This document shows positions 1 to 7,989 of a stretch of DNA of 35,952 nucleotides, piece after piece (the stretch's first letter is position 1; each line of letters starts with the position of its first letter). The stretch comes from Selenomonadaceae bacterium (lineage in GTDB: Bacteria; Bacillota; Negativicutes; Selenomonadales; Selenomonadaceae), in assembly GCA_017412925.1 (NCBI GenBank), contig JAFPVP010000018.1:1-35952 (forward strand). Reading direction: 5' to 3'. The notes below the pieces were generated by a model. That model searched no databases. It saw only the letters and a list, made by a program, of their open reading frames with translations, and was not told where the DNA came from. The position numbers were made by a program, and so were the translations under genes.

Positions 1-14
1 AGAACATCTTTCAT
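1..14 (-). CDS. 5' end of a leftward gene cut by the window edge
   Basis: An ATG on the minus strand at 14-12 opens a frame reading M-K-D-V to the window edge. A Shine-Dalgarno match AAAGGAG (plus 28-34) sits about 13 bases upstream of it, and a divergent minus promoter lies further up. Only four codons are visible, so nothing can be said about the product. Confidence 0.3.
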
Positions 15-41
15 AAAAAATTTTCCGCTCCTTTCGCCGCG

Positions 42-69
42 ATTATAACATAAAATCTTGCCCGCGCAA
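42..69 (-). promoter_or_regulatory. Sigma70-type promoter, leftward
   Basis: On the minus strand TTGCGC (plus 64-69) and a perfect TATAAT (plus 42-47) are separated by 16 bases and point at the start codon at position 14. It overlaps the rightward promoter at 58-86, so the two are divergent and face to face. Confidence 0.4.
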
Positions 70-86
70 AAAGTTTCGCTTAAAAT
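58..86 (+). promoter_or_regulatory. Sigma70-type promoter of the methyltransferase operon
   Basis: TTGCCC (58-63) and TAAAAT (81-86) are separated by 17 bases. The start codon at 114 lies 28 bases downstream, preceded by a GGAG ribosome-binding site. Confidence 0.45.
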
Positions 87-113
87 GATTTTAAAAACTT
101 TTGGAGAAAAATT

Positions 114-1688
114 ATGCTCAACTTCGACGAATATCCGATTAGAGACGTTCTGCTGATATTGCTGCGCGGCTTGAAGATTGACGGTTGCGCCGAAATAAAA
201 CCGCGCGCGCTCAAATCTGCTGACGAAAAATTTTTCCGCACGCGCTCAATCGCCGAAGTTTTCACGCCGAGCCGCGTTGTCAAGTTCATGGTTGACGCGC
301 TGGACGACGGGCAAATTGATTCTACATGGCTTGAAATTGCTTGCGGCGAGGCTCCCTTTATCACAAACCGCTACGACGCCGAGACCGGCGAAAAAATTTC
401 TCCCGAATGCCGCGTTGGAATTCTCGATAGGAAACTCCGCGCCGCCAAAAATTTTCCCGAAGCTAAACGCGCCCTTCAAAGTGTTTACGGCTACGAACTG
501 CAAGCCGACAGTTTGTTAATCGCCCGCGCCAATGTTCTGCTGACTTTTGCTGAAGCCGTCGAAAATTTTTCTGACTCCAATCTTGCCGAAGCCGCCAAAA
601 TTATCAGCCGCAACTTTTGGAAGATGGACGCTTTGAATCCGCCGCCCGCGCAGATTTCCCTGTTCGACGAGGCTACAAATTCTGGCGAAAATTTTTCAGG
701 AGGTCTTCCCATGAAAAAATTCGATTACGTCATCAGCAACCCGCCCTATCAAGACGACACCTCCGGCGACAACAAAACTTTCGCACCGCCAATTTATCAT
801 CACTTCATGGACGCCGCGCGGAAAATTTCCGACAAAGCGGTCTTCATCACGCCCGCAAGATTTTTATTCGACGCGGGAGCCACGCCCAAAGATTTCAATC
901 GCCGCATGCTCAGAGACCCGCATTTTAAAGTTCTCGACTACGCACCCGATGCTAAAAAATATTTCTGTAGCGTCAAGATTAAAGGCGGCGTTGCTGTCAC
1001 GCTCCGCGACGACACAAAAAATTTCGGCGCGATTAAAACTTTTATTCCCTTCCCCGAACTCGAAAGCATTCACAAAAAGGTTTGCGTCGACGATAAAAAT
1101 TTCCGTCCGTTCAGCAAAATTGTTTATCCGCGCGCCGCTTATCGTTTCGCCGAAAATAATTCTTCCGTCGCGACCAACGCCTTTGATAAAATTGGGAAAA
1201 TTTTTTTCGACGCCAAGCCCGACGACGACGAATATTTAAAAGTTTTGGGGCGCGGCGGCACGCAACGAATTTACAAATGGATTCGCCGCAGCCATATCCG
1301 CGACATAGAAAATCTCGGCAAATACAAAGTTTTTATTCCAAGCTCCACCGGCTCCGGAGAATTCGGCGAAATTTTAAGCGAGCCGCTAGTCGAAGAGCCG
1401 TTCGTCATTGCCACGGAAACTTTTACGGCGGTGGGAGCGTTCGATACGCGCGAGGCGGCGGCGGCTTGTTTAGCTTATATCAAGAGTAAATTCGCGCGGG
1501 CGATGCTGGGCATTTTAAAAGTCACGCAACACAATCCTGCGGCGACGTGGGAAAAAGTTCCGCTACAAAATTTCACGGCGGGCGGTGAGATTGATTGGAG
1601 CGGGAACGTCGACGCGCAACTTTATCGCAAATACAAACTGAACGCGCCGGAAATAAAATTCATCGAGCGACACATCAAGGCAATGTAA
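114..1688 (+). CDS. Adenine-specific DNA methyltransferase, Eco57I/type I-like gamma class
   Basis: A 524-residue N6-adenine DNA methyltransferase. The order of motifs is that of gamma-class enzymes: FTPSRVV (about 50-56, motif X-like), LEIACGEAPF (73-82, an unusual motif I) and the catalytic NPPY (209-212) inside a stretch beginning at residue 201. The C-terminal half (about 300-520) should hold target recognition but no domain is recognisable by eye. The start ATG has TTGGAG about 8 bases upstream. It is followed after 14 bases by a helicase/nuclease gene, so the pair is most simply a restriction-modification system with this protein as the modification subunit. Oddity: a strong AGGAGG lies at 698-703 before an in-frame ATG at 711, exactly where a free-standing NPPY domain would start. 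Function as a DNA methylase is well supported; specificity is unknown. Confidence 0.85.
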   Translation: MLNFDEYPIRDVLLILLRGLKIDGCAEIKPRALKSADEKFFRTRSIAEVFTPSRVVKFMVDALDDGQIDSTWLEIACGEAPFITNRYDAETGEKISPECRVGILDRKLRAAKNFPEAKRALQSVYGYELQADSLLIARANVLLTFAEAVENFSDSNLAEAAKIISRNFWKMDALNPPPAQISLFDEATNSGENFSGGLPMKKFDYVISNPPYQDDTSGDNKTFAPPIYHHFMDAARKISDKAVFITPARFLFDAGATPKDFNRRMLRDPHFKVLDYAPDAKKYFCSVKIKGGVAVTLRDDTKNFGAIKTFIPFPELESIHKKVCVDDKNFRPFSKIVYPRAAYRFAENNSSVATNAFDKIGKIFFDAKPDDDEYLKVLGRGGTQRIYKWIRRSHIRDIENLGKYKVFIPSSTGSGEFGEILSEPLVEEPFVIATETFTAVGAFDTREAAAACLAYIKSKFARAMLGILKVTQHNPAATWEKVPLQNFTAGGEIDWSGNVDAQLYRKYKLNAPEIKFIERHIKAM

Positions 1689-1702
1689 AGGAGCTGAGCC
1701 GA

Positions 1703-4700
1703 ATGAAAATTAAAATTAGCACGGCAAAGGAATTCGCGCCGAAAATTTACGCTTACACGACGCCGGGCGTGATCTATCACGACGGCTGGACAAAAATCGG
1801 TTACACGACGCGCGACGTTTTGACGCGGATAAAAGAGCAACTGCATACGGCGGAAATTATTTTTAATTTGGAGTGGGCGGGCGCGGCGGTCTACAACGGC
1901 GACCCGAAAAAAACTTTTGTCGACAGAGATTTTCATGCGTACCTGCGCAAGCTCGGCGTCAGTCAGGAATCCGACAACGAATGGTTCCAAATCACGGGCG
2001 CGGCGTCAGAAAAATATTTCCACGACTTCAAAGACAATCGCGGCGTGCTGAAAAATTCTTCGGCGATGCCCTACACTTTGCGCGAAGAGCAAGAGCTGGC
2101 GGTCGCGGCTACGCTGAAATATTTTCACGGGCACGCGGACGCAGAATTTCTCTGGAACGCCAAACCGCGTTTCGGAAAAACTCTGGCGGCTTACGACTTT
2201 TGCAAGCGGGCGGACGCTCACAACGTTTTAATCGTCACAAATCGCCCCGCAATCGCCAACGCTTGGTACGATGATTACGTAAAATTTTTGGGCGAGGAGT
2301 GGCTTTTCGTCAGCGAGGTCGACGCGCTCAAGGGCAAAGCTCACGTTCACAGCCGCAAAGAATTCAACGACGAAATTTTCAAGCACAAAGACGCCCGCTG
2401 TATTGAATTCGTCAGCCTGCAGGACATGAAAGGCTCAAAATATTTCGGCGGCGCGTTGGATAAGCTCTCCGAAGTCAAAGAAATTCATTGGGACGTTTTA
2501 GTTGTCGACGAGGCGCACGAGGGAGTTGATACTTTCAAGACGGATATCGCCTTCGAGCAAATTCGGCGCAAGTTCACGTTGCACTTATCCGGCACGCCCT
2601 TCAAAGCCCTAGCCAACAACAAATTTCCTGCGGCGGCGATTTTTAATTGGACGTACACCGAGGAGCAGACTAAAAAAAATTCTTTCGGCGACGACGAGAA
2701 AAATCCCTACGCCGAACTGCCCAAGCTCAATCTTTATACTTATCAAATGTCGGAAATTGTTCGCGACGTGATAGAAAGCGGGCTTGAACTGGAAAATTCT
2801 TCGGTTGAATACGCCTTCGACCTCAACGAATTTTTCAGGACGGAGAACGGCAAATTTGTCTATGAGTCTTCGGTTGATAAATTTCTTGACGCGCTGACCA
2901 CGCAGAAAAAATTTCCCTTCTCCACCGACGAGCTCCGCGACGAATTGCGCCACACTTTTTGGCTTTTAAATCGCGTCGAAAGTGCCCGCGCCCTCGCAAA
3001 AAAATTGGAAGCCCACGAAATTTTTCGCTACTACAAAATTATTTTGGCGGCGGGCGACGGCAAGATTGACGACGACGACGAAAACGAAAAGTCCTACGAT
3101 AAAGTTGTCGAGGCGATAAAAAATTTTGACCGGACGATTACAATTTCCGTCGGGCAGCTGACGACCGGCGTGACGATTCCTGAATGGACGGGCGTTTTAA
3201 TGTTGGCAAATATGCACAGCCCCGCGCTTTACGTTCAGGCGGCGTTCCGCGCGCAAAATCCCTGCGTCTTCAAGCGCGGCGGAAATTTTTTGCGCAAGGA
3301 AAATTCTTACGTTTTTGATTTCGACCCGGCACGCACGCTGACGATTTTTGAGGCGTTCGCGAACGATTTGGCTAGCAACACGAGCGGCGGACGCGGCGAT
3401 TTGGAAACGCGCCAGAAAAATATCCGTGAGCTACTGAATTTTTTCCCCGTTATCGGCGAGGACGACCAAGGCGAGCTGATTGAACTTGACGCCGAAAAAG
3501 TTTTGTCCATTCCGCGAAAAATTCGTTGCGTGGAAGTTGTGCGGCGCGGCTTCATGAGCGATTTCCTTTTCCAAAATATTTCCCGCGTCTTCAACGCCGC
3601 CGCCGAAGTTGCCGAGATTATCGCGCAACTGCCCGCCGCCAAAGAAGTCAACTTGCTGGACGAAGTGCGCGACGCCAAAGAAAATCTTTTCCTTGACGAC
3701 GACGGCGAAATTGCCCTGCCCGAAAAGCACGTTATCGGCAGGGCGGCAGATATTTTCGGCGAAAAAATTTTTATTGATGTCAAGCCGACCGTCCGCGACG
3801 CCGAAAAAATTTTGAAGACCGAAATTAAATCCACGCTTGACGCCGCGCAGAAAAATTTCGGCAAAGATTTGACGGGCGGCGAACGCAAGAAGTTGGAGCG
3901 GCAACTCAAGGAGAAGGCGGAGACGCTCGTCAAGAAAGCTTTTACGACTCACGACATAGACAAGCAGACGATAGAGGGCAACCGCGCTAAAGCTCTGGAA
4001 AACCCTGACGAACGTTCCGCCGCAGAAATTAACGCCGAATTCGACCGCCGCAAACAGGACGCCGAAAAAATTTTCCGAGCCGAACTGTCAACAAAAATCA
4101 ATGACTTCGTGGAGACCGCCAAAGTTGACACCGTCGAACACGTCGAAACGAAAATTCAGGAGCGCGAAAAAATTTCCGTCGAGGACGACATCCGCGACCA
4201 CCTGCGCGGCTTCTCAAGGACGATTCCGTCTTTTCTCATGGCTTACGGCGACGAGACCGTCACGCTCGCCAACTTCGACAAAATTATCCCCGACGAAGTT
4301 TTCCGCGAACTGACGAGCATCAGCCTTGAACAGTTCCGCTATCTGCGCGACGTGGGGAAACTTTTCGACGAGGTGACTTTCAACGACGCCGTCAAGGAAT
4401 TTTTGAGATTGCGCCGCGAACTTGCCGACTACTTCGACGAGAACCAGACCGAGGATATTTTTGATTACATTCCGCCACAAAAGACCAATCAGATTTTTAC
4501 AGCCAAGGACAGCGTCCAAAAAATTCTCGCGCTAATCGAGGCGGAAAGTCCCGGCTGCTTCGACGACCCCGATAAAACTTTCCTTGATTCGTACATGAAG
4601 AGCGGAACTTTCGCCGTCGAAATCGTCAAGCGGCTTTATCGCAGTCCGCGCCTCAAAAAAATTTTCCCCGACAAGGCGCAACGTTTAAATCACATTTTCG

Positions 4701-4897
4701 CCGCGCAGATTTACGGGCTGGCTCCCACCGAAATTATTTTTAAAATCGCCGTCAACTACATTCTCGGCTTTCAAGAAAAGTTGGACATTAAAATTGCCAA
4801 GCACAATTTCCGCCAAGTCGACGCTATACCCGCCGCCAAAGCCGATAAACTCGACGAACTTTTGGAAAAACTTTTTTCGGAGGAGGTGACGCGATGA
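1703..4897 (+). CDS. Restriction helicase with N-terminal GIY-YIG-like nuclease domain
   Basis: A 1064-residue multidomain protein, likely the restriction or translocation subunit paired with the upstream methylase. Residues about 10-105 (GVIYHDGWTKIGYTT) resemble the T5orf172/MUG113 branch of GIY-YIG nucleases. Residues about 122-545 form an SF2 helicase: KPRFGKT (154-160, Walker A), VVDEAH (267-272, DEAH box), SGTP (296-299, motif III) and a motif V/VI region around QAAFRAQNP (512-520). A charged, probably helical segment follows (about 650-830). The last 143 residues contain FTAKDSVQKI and a DSYMKSGTF motif that looks like a degenerate methylase motif X/I region. The ATG at 1703 is chosen because AAGGAG (1688-1693) precedes it; the longer frame from 1595 runs inside the methylase gene. 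The stop overlaps the next start by four bases. It could be a type ISP-like split system or an unnamed variant. Confidence 0.8.
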   Translation: MKIKISTAKEFAPKIYAYTTPGVIYHDGWTKIGYTTRDVLTRIKEQLHTAEIIFNLEWAGAAVYNGDPKKTFVDRDFHAYLRKLGVSQESDNEWFQITGAASEKYFHDFKDNRGVLKNSSAMPYTLREEQELAVAATLKYFHGHADAEFLWNAKPRFGKTLAAYDFCKRADAHNVLIVTNRPAIANAWYDDYVKFLGEEWLFVSEVDALKGKAHVHSRKEFNDEIFKHKDARCIEFVSLQDMKGSKYFGGALDKLSEVKEIHWDVLVVDEAHEGVDTFKTDIAFEQIRRKFTLHLSGTPFKALANNKFPAAAIFNWTYTEEQTKKNSFGDDEKNPYAELPKLNLYTYQMSEIVRDVIESGLELENSSVEYAFDLNEFFRTENGKFVYESSVDKFLDALTTQKKFPFSTDELRDELRHTFWLLNRVESARALAKKLEAHEIFRYYKIILAAGDGKIDDDDENEKSYDKVVEAIKNFDRTITISVGQLTTGVTIPEWTGVLMLANMHSPALYVQAAFRAQNPCVFKRGGNFLRKENSYVFDFDPARTLTIFEAFANDLASNTSGGRGDLETRQKNIRELLNFFPVIGEDDQGELIELDAEKVLSIPRKIRCVEVVRRGFMSDFLFQNISRVFNAAAEVAEIIAQLPAAKEVNLLDEVRDAKENLFLDDDGEIALPEKHVIGRAADIFGEKIFIDVKPTVRDAEKILKTEIKSTLDAAQKNFGKDLTGGERKKLERQLKEKAETLVKKAFTTHDIDKQTIEGNRAKALENPDERSAAEINAEFDRRKQDAEKIFRAELSTKINDFVETAKVDTVEHVETKIQEREKISVEDDIRDHLRGFSRTIPSFLMAYGDETVTLANFDKIIPDEVFRELTSISLEQFRYLRDVGKLFDEVTFNDAVKEFLRLRRELADYFDENQTEDIFDYIPPQKTNQIFTAKDSVQKILALIEAESPGCFDDPDKTFLDSYMKSGTFAVEIVKRLYRSPRLKKIFPDKAQRLNHIFAAQIYGLAPTEIIFKIAVNYILGFQEKLDIKIAKHNFRQVDAIPAAKADKLDELLEKLFSEEVTR

Positions 4898-5709
4898 TTT
4901 CAGTTAAAGACGTGAGCTACACTTACATGACGGGCACACCGTTTGAAAAGACCGCGCTGAAAAATATTTCGTTCGACGTGGCGGACGGCGAAGTTTTAGC
5001 AATCGCGGGGCACACCGGCTCCGGCAAGTCGACGTTGATTCAGATTATCGCGGGGCTGATTAAATTGACGCGCGGCACCGTCGAAATTGACGGCTTGAGC
5101 GTCGCCGATAAAAAAATTCGCCGCCTAGTCGGAATCGTCTTCCAATATCCCGAACACCAGCTGTTTGAGGAAACTGTCGAAACTGATATTGCCTTCGGAC
5201 CGAAAAATTTTGGCTTGAATGACGCGGAAATTTCAGCGCGGGTCGAAGAGGCAATGCGGCAAGTTGGATTGGACGCCAGCTTGAAAAAAGTTTCTCCGTT
5301 TGAATTATCGGGCGGACAAAGGCGGCGCGTGGCTATCGCGGGGATTTTGGCACTCAAACCGAAATATTTAATCCTCGACGAACCGACTGCTGGGCTTGAC
5401 CCACTCGCTAAAGAAAAATTGCTCAAAGAAATTTTCGGCGCGATAAAAAAGTCCGGCGTCACGATAATTTTAGTTTCGCACAACATGGAGGACATTGCAC
5501 GCTTTGCAAATCGCGTCGTCGTCCTAGCGCAAGGAAAAATTCTATTTATCGGCACACCACGCGAACTTTTTGCCCGCGAAGAAATTTTAGCCCGCGCAGG
5601 CTTGGAATCGCCGCCGATAACTCAACTTTTGCGCTTTCTGAACGTAAATAAGCAAGCTTTGACGCTCGATGAAGCAGAAAAAATCATTTTGAGCCAATGG
5701 AAAGCTTAA
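4894..5709 (+). CDS. ecfA2: Energy-coupling factor transporter ATP-binding protein EcfA2
   Basis: A 271-residue ABC ATPase of the ECF (vitamin/cobalt-type) import family. It has Walker A GHTGSGKS (39-46), the ECF-typical Q-loop VFQYPEHQLFEETV (82-95), signature LSGGQ (138-142), Walker B LILDEP (159-164) and the D-loop GLDP. The opening VSYTYMTGTPFEKTAL is characteristic of the EcfA2 half of the EcfA1/EcfA2 pair. In the cell it would sit on the inner membrane face and energise EcfT and an S component; neither EcfA1, EcfT nor an S component is in this window. Its ATG overlaps the helicase stop (ATGA) and has GGAGGTG just upstream, so it is translated with the restriction genes, an unusual association. 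The last 164 bases are tandemly repeated twice downstream. Confidence 0.88.
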   Translation: MISVKDVSYTYMTGTPFEKTALKNISFDVADGEVLAIAGHTGSGKSTLIQIIAGLIKLTRGTVEIDGLSVADKKIRRLVGIVFQYPEHQLFEETVETDIAFGPKNFGLNDAEISARVEEAMRQVGLDASLKKVSPFELSGGQRRRVAIAGILALKPKYLILDEPTAGLDPLAKEKLLKEIFGAIKKSGVTIILVSHNMEDIARFANRVVVLAQGKILFIGTPRELFAREEILARAGLESPPITQLLRFLNVNKQALTLDEAEKIILSQWKA

Positions 5710-6039
5710 ATATCGGCACACCACGCGAACTTTTTGCCCGCGAAGAAATTTTAGCCCGCGCAGGGCTCGAATCCCCGCCGATAACTCAACTTTTGCGCCT
5801 TCTGAACGTAAATAAGCAAGCTTTGACGCTCGATGAGGCAGAAAAAATCATTTTGAGCCAGTGGAAAGCTTAAATATCGGCACACTACGCAAAATTTTCG
5901 CCCGCGAAGAAATTTTAGCCCGCGCAGGGCTCGAATCTCCGCCGATAACTCAACTTTTGCGCCTTCTGAACGTAAATAAACAAGCTTTGACGCTCGACGA
6001 GGCAGAAAAAATTATTTTGAGCCAGTGGAAAGCCTTAAA
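5547..6039 (+). repeat. Three tandem 164-bp copies of the ecfA2 3' end
   Basis: Copy 1 (5547-5710) is the end of ecfA2, copy 2 is 5711-5874 and copy 3 is 5875-6039 (one extra base near its end). All begin TATCGGCACAC and, except copy 3 with its insertion, end in GTGGAAAGCTTAAA-like sequence. Copies 2 and 3 share several bases against copy 1, so the second duplication is younger. The unit is not a multiple of three, so each copy sits in a new frame but is itself an open frame. Confidence 0.95.
5697..5873 (+). pseudogene. Duplicated ecfA2 C-terminal fragment, 58 codons
   Basis: From an ATG embedded in the last codons of ecfA2 this frame reads MESLNIGTPRELFAREEIL and continues as the EcfA2 C-terminus, ending in SQWKA and a stop. 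Against copy 1 the coding part differs by seven bases, only one changing an amino acid (F to L). There is no Shine-Dalgarno sequence beyond what could be supplied by termination-reinitiation on ecfA2. It lacks all ATPase motifs, so it is either a decaying by-product of tandem duplication or a small reinitiated peptide. Confidence 0.5.
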
Positions 6040-6064
6040 TCTGCTCGTCAGCAAAAAAATTTGA
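5861..6064 (+). pseudogene. Second duplicated ecfA2 C-terminal fragment, 67 codons
   Basis: The third copy opens at a GTG in the last codons of copy 2 and reads MESLNIGTLRKIFAREEIL, then the same tail as EcfA2. A one-base insertion near the end replaces the stop, adding LNLLVSKKI. Three amino-acid changes (P to L, E to K, L to I) cluster at the beginning; most other differences from copy 2 are synonymous. No independent ribosome-binding site is visible. Confidence 0.45.
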
Positions 6065-6083
6065 ACTTTGCAGGAAAAATTCA

Positions 6084-6118
6084 GCCTCGCGGCGAAATAC
6101 GCGGGGCATTTTTGTTTT
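6084..6118 (+). terminator. Rho-independent terminator before trpB
   Basis: GCCTCGCG (6084-6091) pairs with CGCGGGGC (6100-6107) around an 8-base loop and is followed by ATTTTTTGTTTTT. It closes the ecfA2 operon. Because the trpB ribosome-binding site begins at about 6119, it could also act as an attenuator of trpB. Confidence 0.75.
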
Positions 6119-6133
6119 TGGAGGTTTAAAATC

Positions 6134-7354
6134 ATGGACTACTCGACTTATTTGAAAAAATATCCCTCGGAGGACGGTTTCTTCGGCAAATTCGGCGGCG
6201 CGTACCTTCCTCCGCAGCTCGTTCCCGCTATGGAGGAGATTACTCAGGCTTATTTGACGATTTGCCACTCGTCGCAGTTCATTAACGAGCTCCGCCGCAT
6301 TCGTCGCGAGTTTCAAGGTCGCCCGACGCCCGTTTATCACTGCGAAAACCTCAGCCGCAAGCTCGGTAACTGCCAAATCTACCTCAAACGCGAAGATTTG
6401 AATCATTCCGGCGCACACAAGCTAAATCACTGCATGGGCGAGGGTCTTTTGGCAAAATTCATGGGAAAAAAGCGGATTATCGCTGAAACCGGCGCAGGTC
6501 AGCACGGAGTCGCCCTCGCAACCGCCGCCGCCTTCTTCGGACTCGATTGTACGATTTATATGGGCGAAGTTGACATCAAAAAGCAGGCTCCGAACGTCGC
6601 ACGCATGAAAATTCTCGGCGCAAATGTCGTTTCAGTCGATAAAGGCGCAAAAACCTTGAAAGAAGCCGTCGATGCCGCCTTTGAAGACTATTTGCAGAAC
6701 TATAAGGATACAATTTACTGCATTGGCTCGGTTGTCGGCCCGCATCCCTTCCCAATGATGGTTCGCGACTTCCAATATGTCGTCGGAGAAGAGGCTCGCG
6801 ACCAATTTAAGGAGATGACCGGCTTATTTCCCGATGTTATAACCGCTTGCGTGGGCGGCGGCTCGAATTCTATCGGTTTTTTCCTGCCTTTTATCAATGA
6901 TCCCGTCGAAATCGTCGGAGTTGAGCCTCTTGGACGCGGAAATAAGCTCGGAGACCACGCCGCCTCGATGACTTACGGTTCTGAAGGCGTTATGCACGGT
7001 TTTAACTCGATTATGCTTAAAAATTCCGCCGGAGAGCCCGCGCAAGTCTATTCTATCGCCAGCGGGCTTGATTATCCGTCTGTTGGCCCCGAACATGCCT
7101 TTTTGCGCGAAATTGGACGTGTAAAATACGAAACTGCGACCGATTTGGAGGCTGTCGACGCATTTTTCAAGCTTAGCCGCTACGAAGGCATAATTCCTGC
7201 CCTCGAAAGCTCTCATGCCGTCTCTTATGCCATGAAACTCGCTAAAAAACTCGGAAAAGGCTCGATTCTTGTCAATTTGAGCGGCAGAGGCGATAAAGAT
7301 TTGGATTATGTCATCGAAAACTACGGTTACGGCGAAAAATTTAAGGATTTTTAA
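6134..7354 (+). CDS. trpB: Tryptophan synthase beta chain
   Basis: A 406-residue PLP enzyme that joins indole and serine to make tryptophan. The PLP lysine lies in HSGAHKLNH (K96), the catalytic glutamate in [11 protein letters not shown] (E118) and the phosphate-binding loop in GGGSNS (241-246). The N-terminus [13 protein letters not shown] is the classic TrpB opening. The start at 6134 has GGAGG about 9 bases upstream; an upstream in-frame extension to 6068 would run through the terminator hairpin and is rejected. No trpA, trpC, trpD or trpE is next to it, so it is an orphan copy, possibly for indole salvage or serine deamination, or the partner genes are elsewhere. It is followed after 3 bases by a DedA gene. 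Confidence 0.92.
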   Translation: MDYSTYLKKYPSEDGFFGKFGGAYLPPQLVPAMEEITQAYLTICHSSQFINELRRIRREFQGRPTPVYHCENLSRKLGNCQIYLKREDLNHSGAHKLNHCMGEGLLAKFMGKKRIIAETGAGQHGVALATAAAFFGLDCTIYMGEVDIKKQAPNVARMKILGANVVSVDKGAKTLKEAVDAAFEDYLQNYKDTIYCIGSVVGPHPFPMMVRDFQYVVGEEARDQFKEMTGLFPDVITACVGGGSNSIGFFLPFINDPVEIVGVEPLGRGNKLGDHAASMTYGSEGVMHGFNSIMLKNSAGEPAQVYSIASGLDYPSVGPEHAFLREIGRVKYETATDLEAVDAFFKLSRYEGIIPALESSHAVSYAMKLAKKLGKGSILVNLSGRGDKDLDYVIENYGYGEKFKDF

Positions 7355-7357
7355 CAT

Positions 7358-7948
7358 ATGGAGCAAATTTCGCAGTTTTTTTTAAGTTTTATTGATTCTT
7401 GGGGCTATTTTGCCGTCGCAATCCTTATGGCAATGGAAAATGCGTGTATTCCAGTGCCGAGTGAGCTAATTTTGGGCTTCGCGGGCTATTTAGTCAGCGC
7501 GGAACGCATGACTTTTACCGGAGCGATGATTGCGGGCATGATCGGCGGCATGATCGGCTCAATTTTTGCTTATTTCGTCGGCGCGACCGGCGGAAGGAAG
7601 TTTGTCGACAAATACGGCAAATATTTCTTTATTAAAAAGTCTCACGTCGATTTGGCGCAGAAATGGTTCGATAAATACGGAATTCGAGCCGTTTTTTTCA
7701 GCAGAATGCTGCCCGTTATCCGAACTTTTATATCATTACCCGCCGGTTTCGCCCGCGTGAACTTTAAACAGTTCCTTTTTTACACTTTTGCCGGCTCATT
7801 GCCCTGGACTGCCCTAATTTTGTGGGCGGGAATCATGCTCGGCGATAATTGGGAATATCTTTTGGAAATCGGGCACGAATTCAGCTTGCTTTTCGTGATT
7901 GTGAGCGTTCTGATAATCGCTTGGCTCTATTTCAGAAGAAAAAAATAA
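7358..7948 (+). CDS. DedA-family membrane protein
   Basis: A 196-residue integral membrane protein of the DedA/VTT family, which includes undecaprenyl-phosphate and lipid flippases. Visible marks are the N-terminal amphipathic segment, the re-entrant region around ENACIPVPSE (27-36), the glycine-rich segment GMIGGMIGS, and the conserved FFSRMLPVIRTFISLPAG loop with its two arginines. A C-terminal membrane helix ends in RRKK, a cytoplasmic anchor. It is 3 bases after trpB and ends at a strong terminator, so the two are probably co-transcribed. Substrate is not predictable. Confidence 0.9.
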   Translation: MEQISQFFLSFIDSWGYFAVAILMAMENACIPVPSELILGFAGYLVSAERMTFTGAMIAGMIGGMIGSIFAYFVGATGGRKFVDKYGKYFFIKKSHVDLAQKWFDKYGIRAVFFSRMLPVIRTFISLPAGFARVNFKQFLFYTFAGSLPWTALILWAGIMLGDNWEYLLEIGHEFSLLFVIVSVLIIAWLYFRRKK

Positions 7949-7955
7949 AAATTTC

Positions 7956-7987
7956 ACCCTTCGGCGCGTGTCGGAGGGTTTTTTTTT
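7956..7987 (+). terminator. Rho-independent terminator after dedA
   Basis: ACCCTTCGGC pairs with GTCGGAGGGT, followed by nine T. It belongs to a set of four closely similar terminators in this window (also 10596, 11107 and 11661). Confidence 0.9.
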
Positions 7988-7989
7988 AT

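Noticed and set aside
5711-6064. A second complete ABC ATPase after ecfA2
   Set aside because: Only the C-terminal tail is repeated; Walker A, signature and Walker B are absent from copies 2 and 3.
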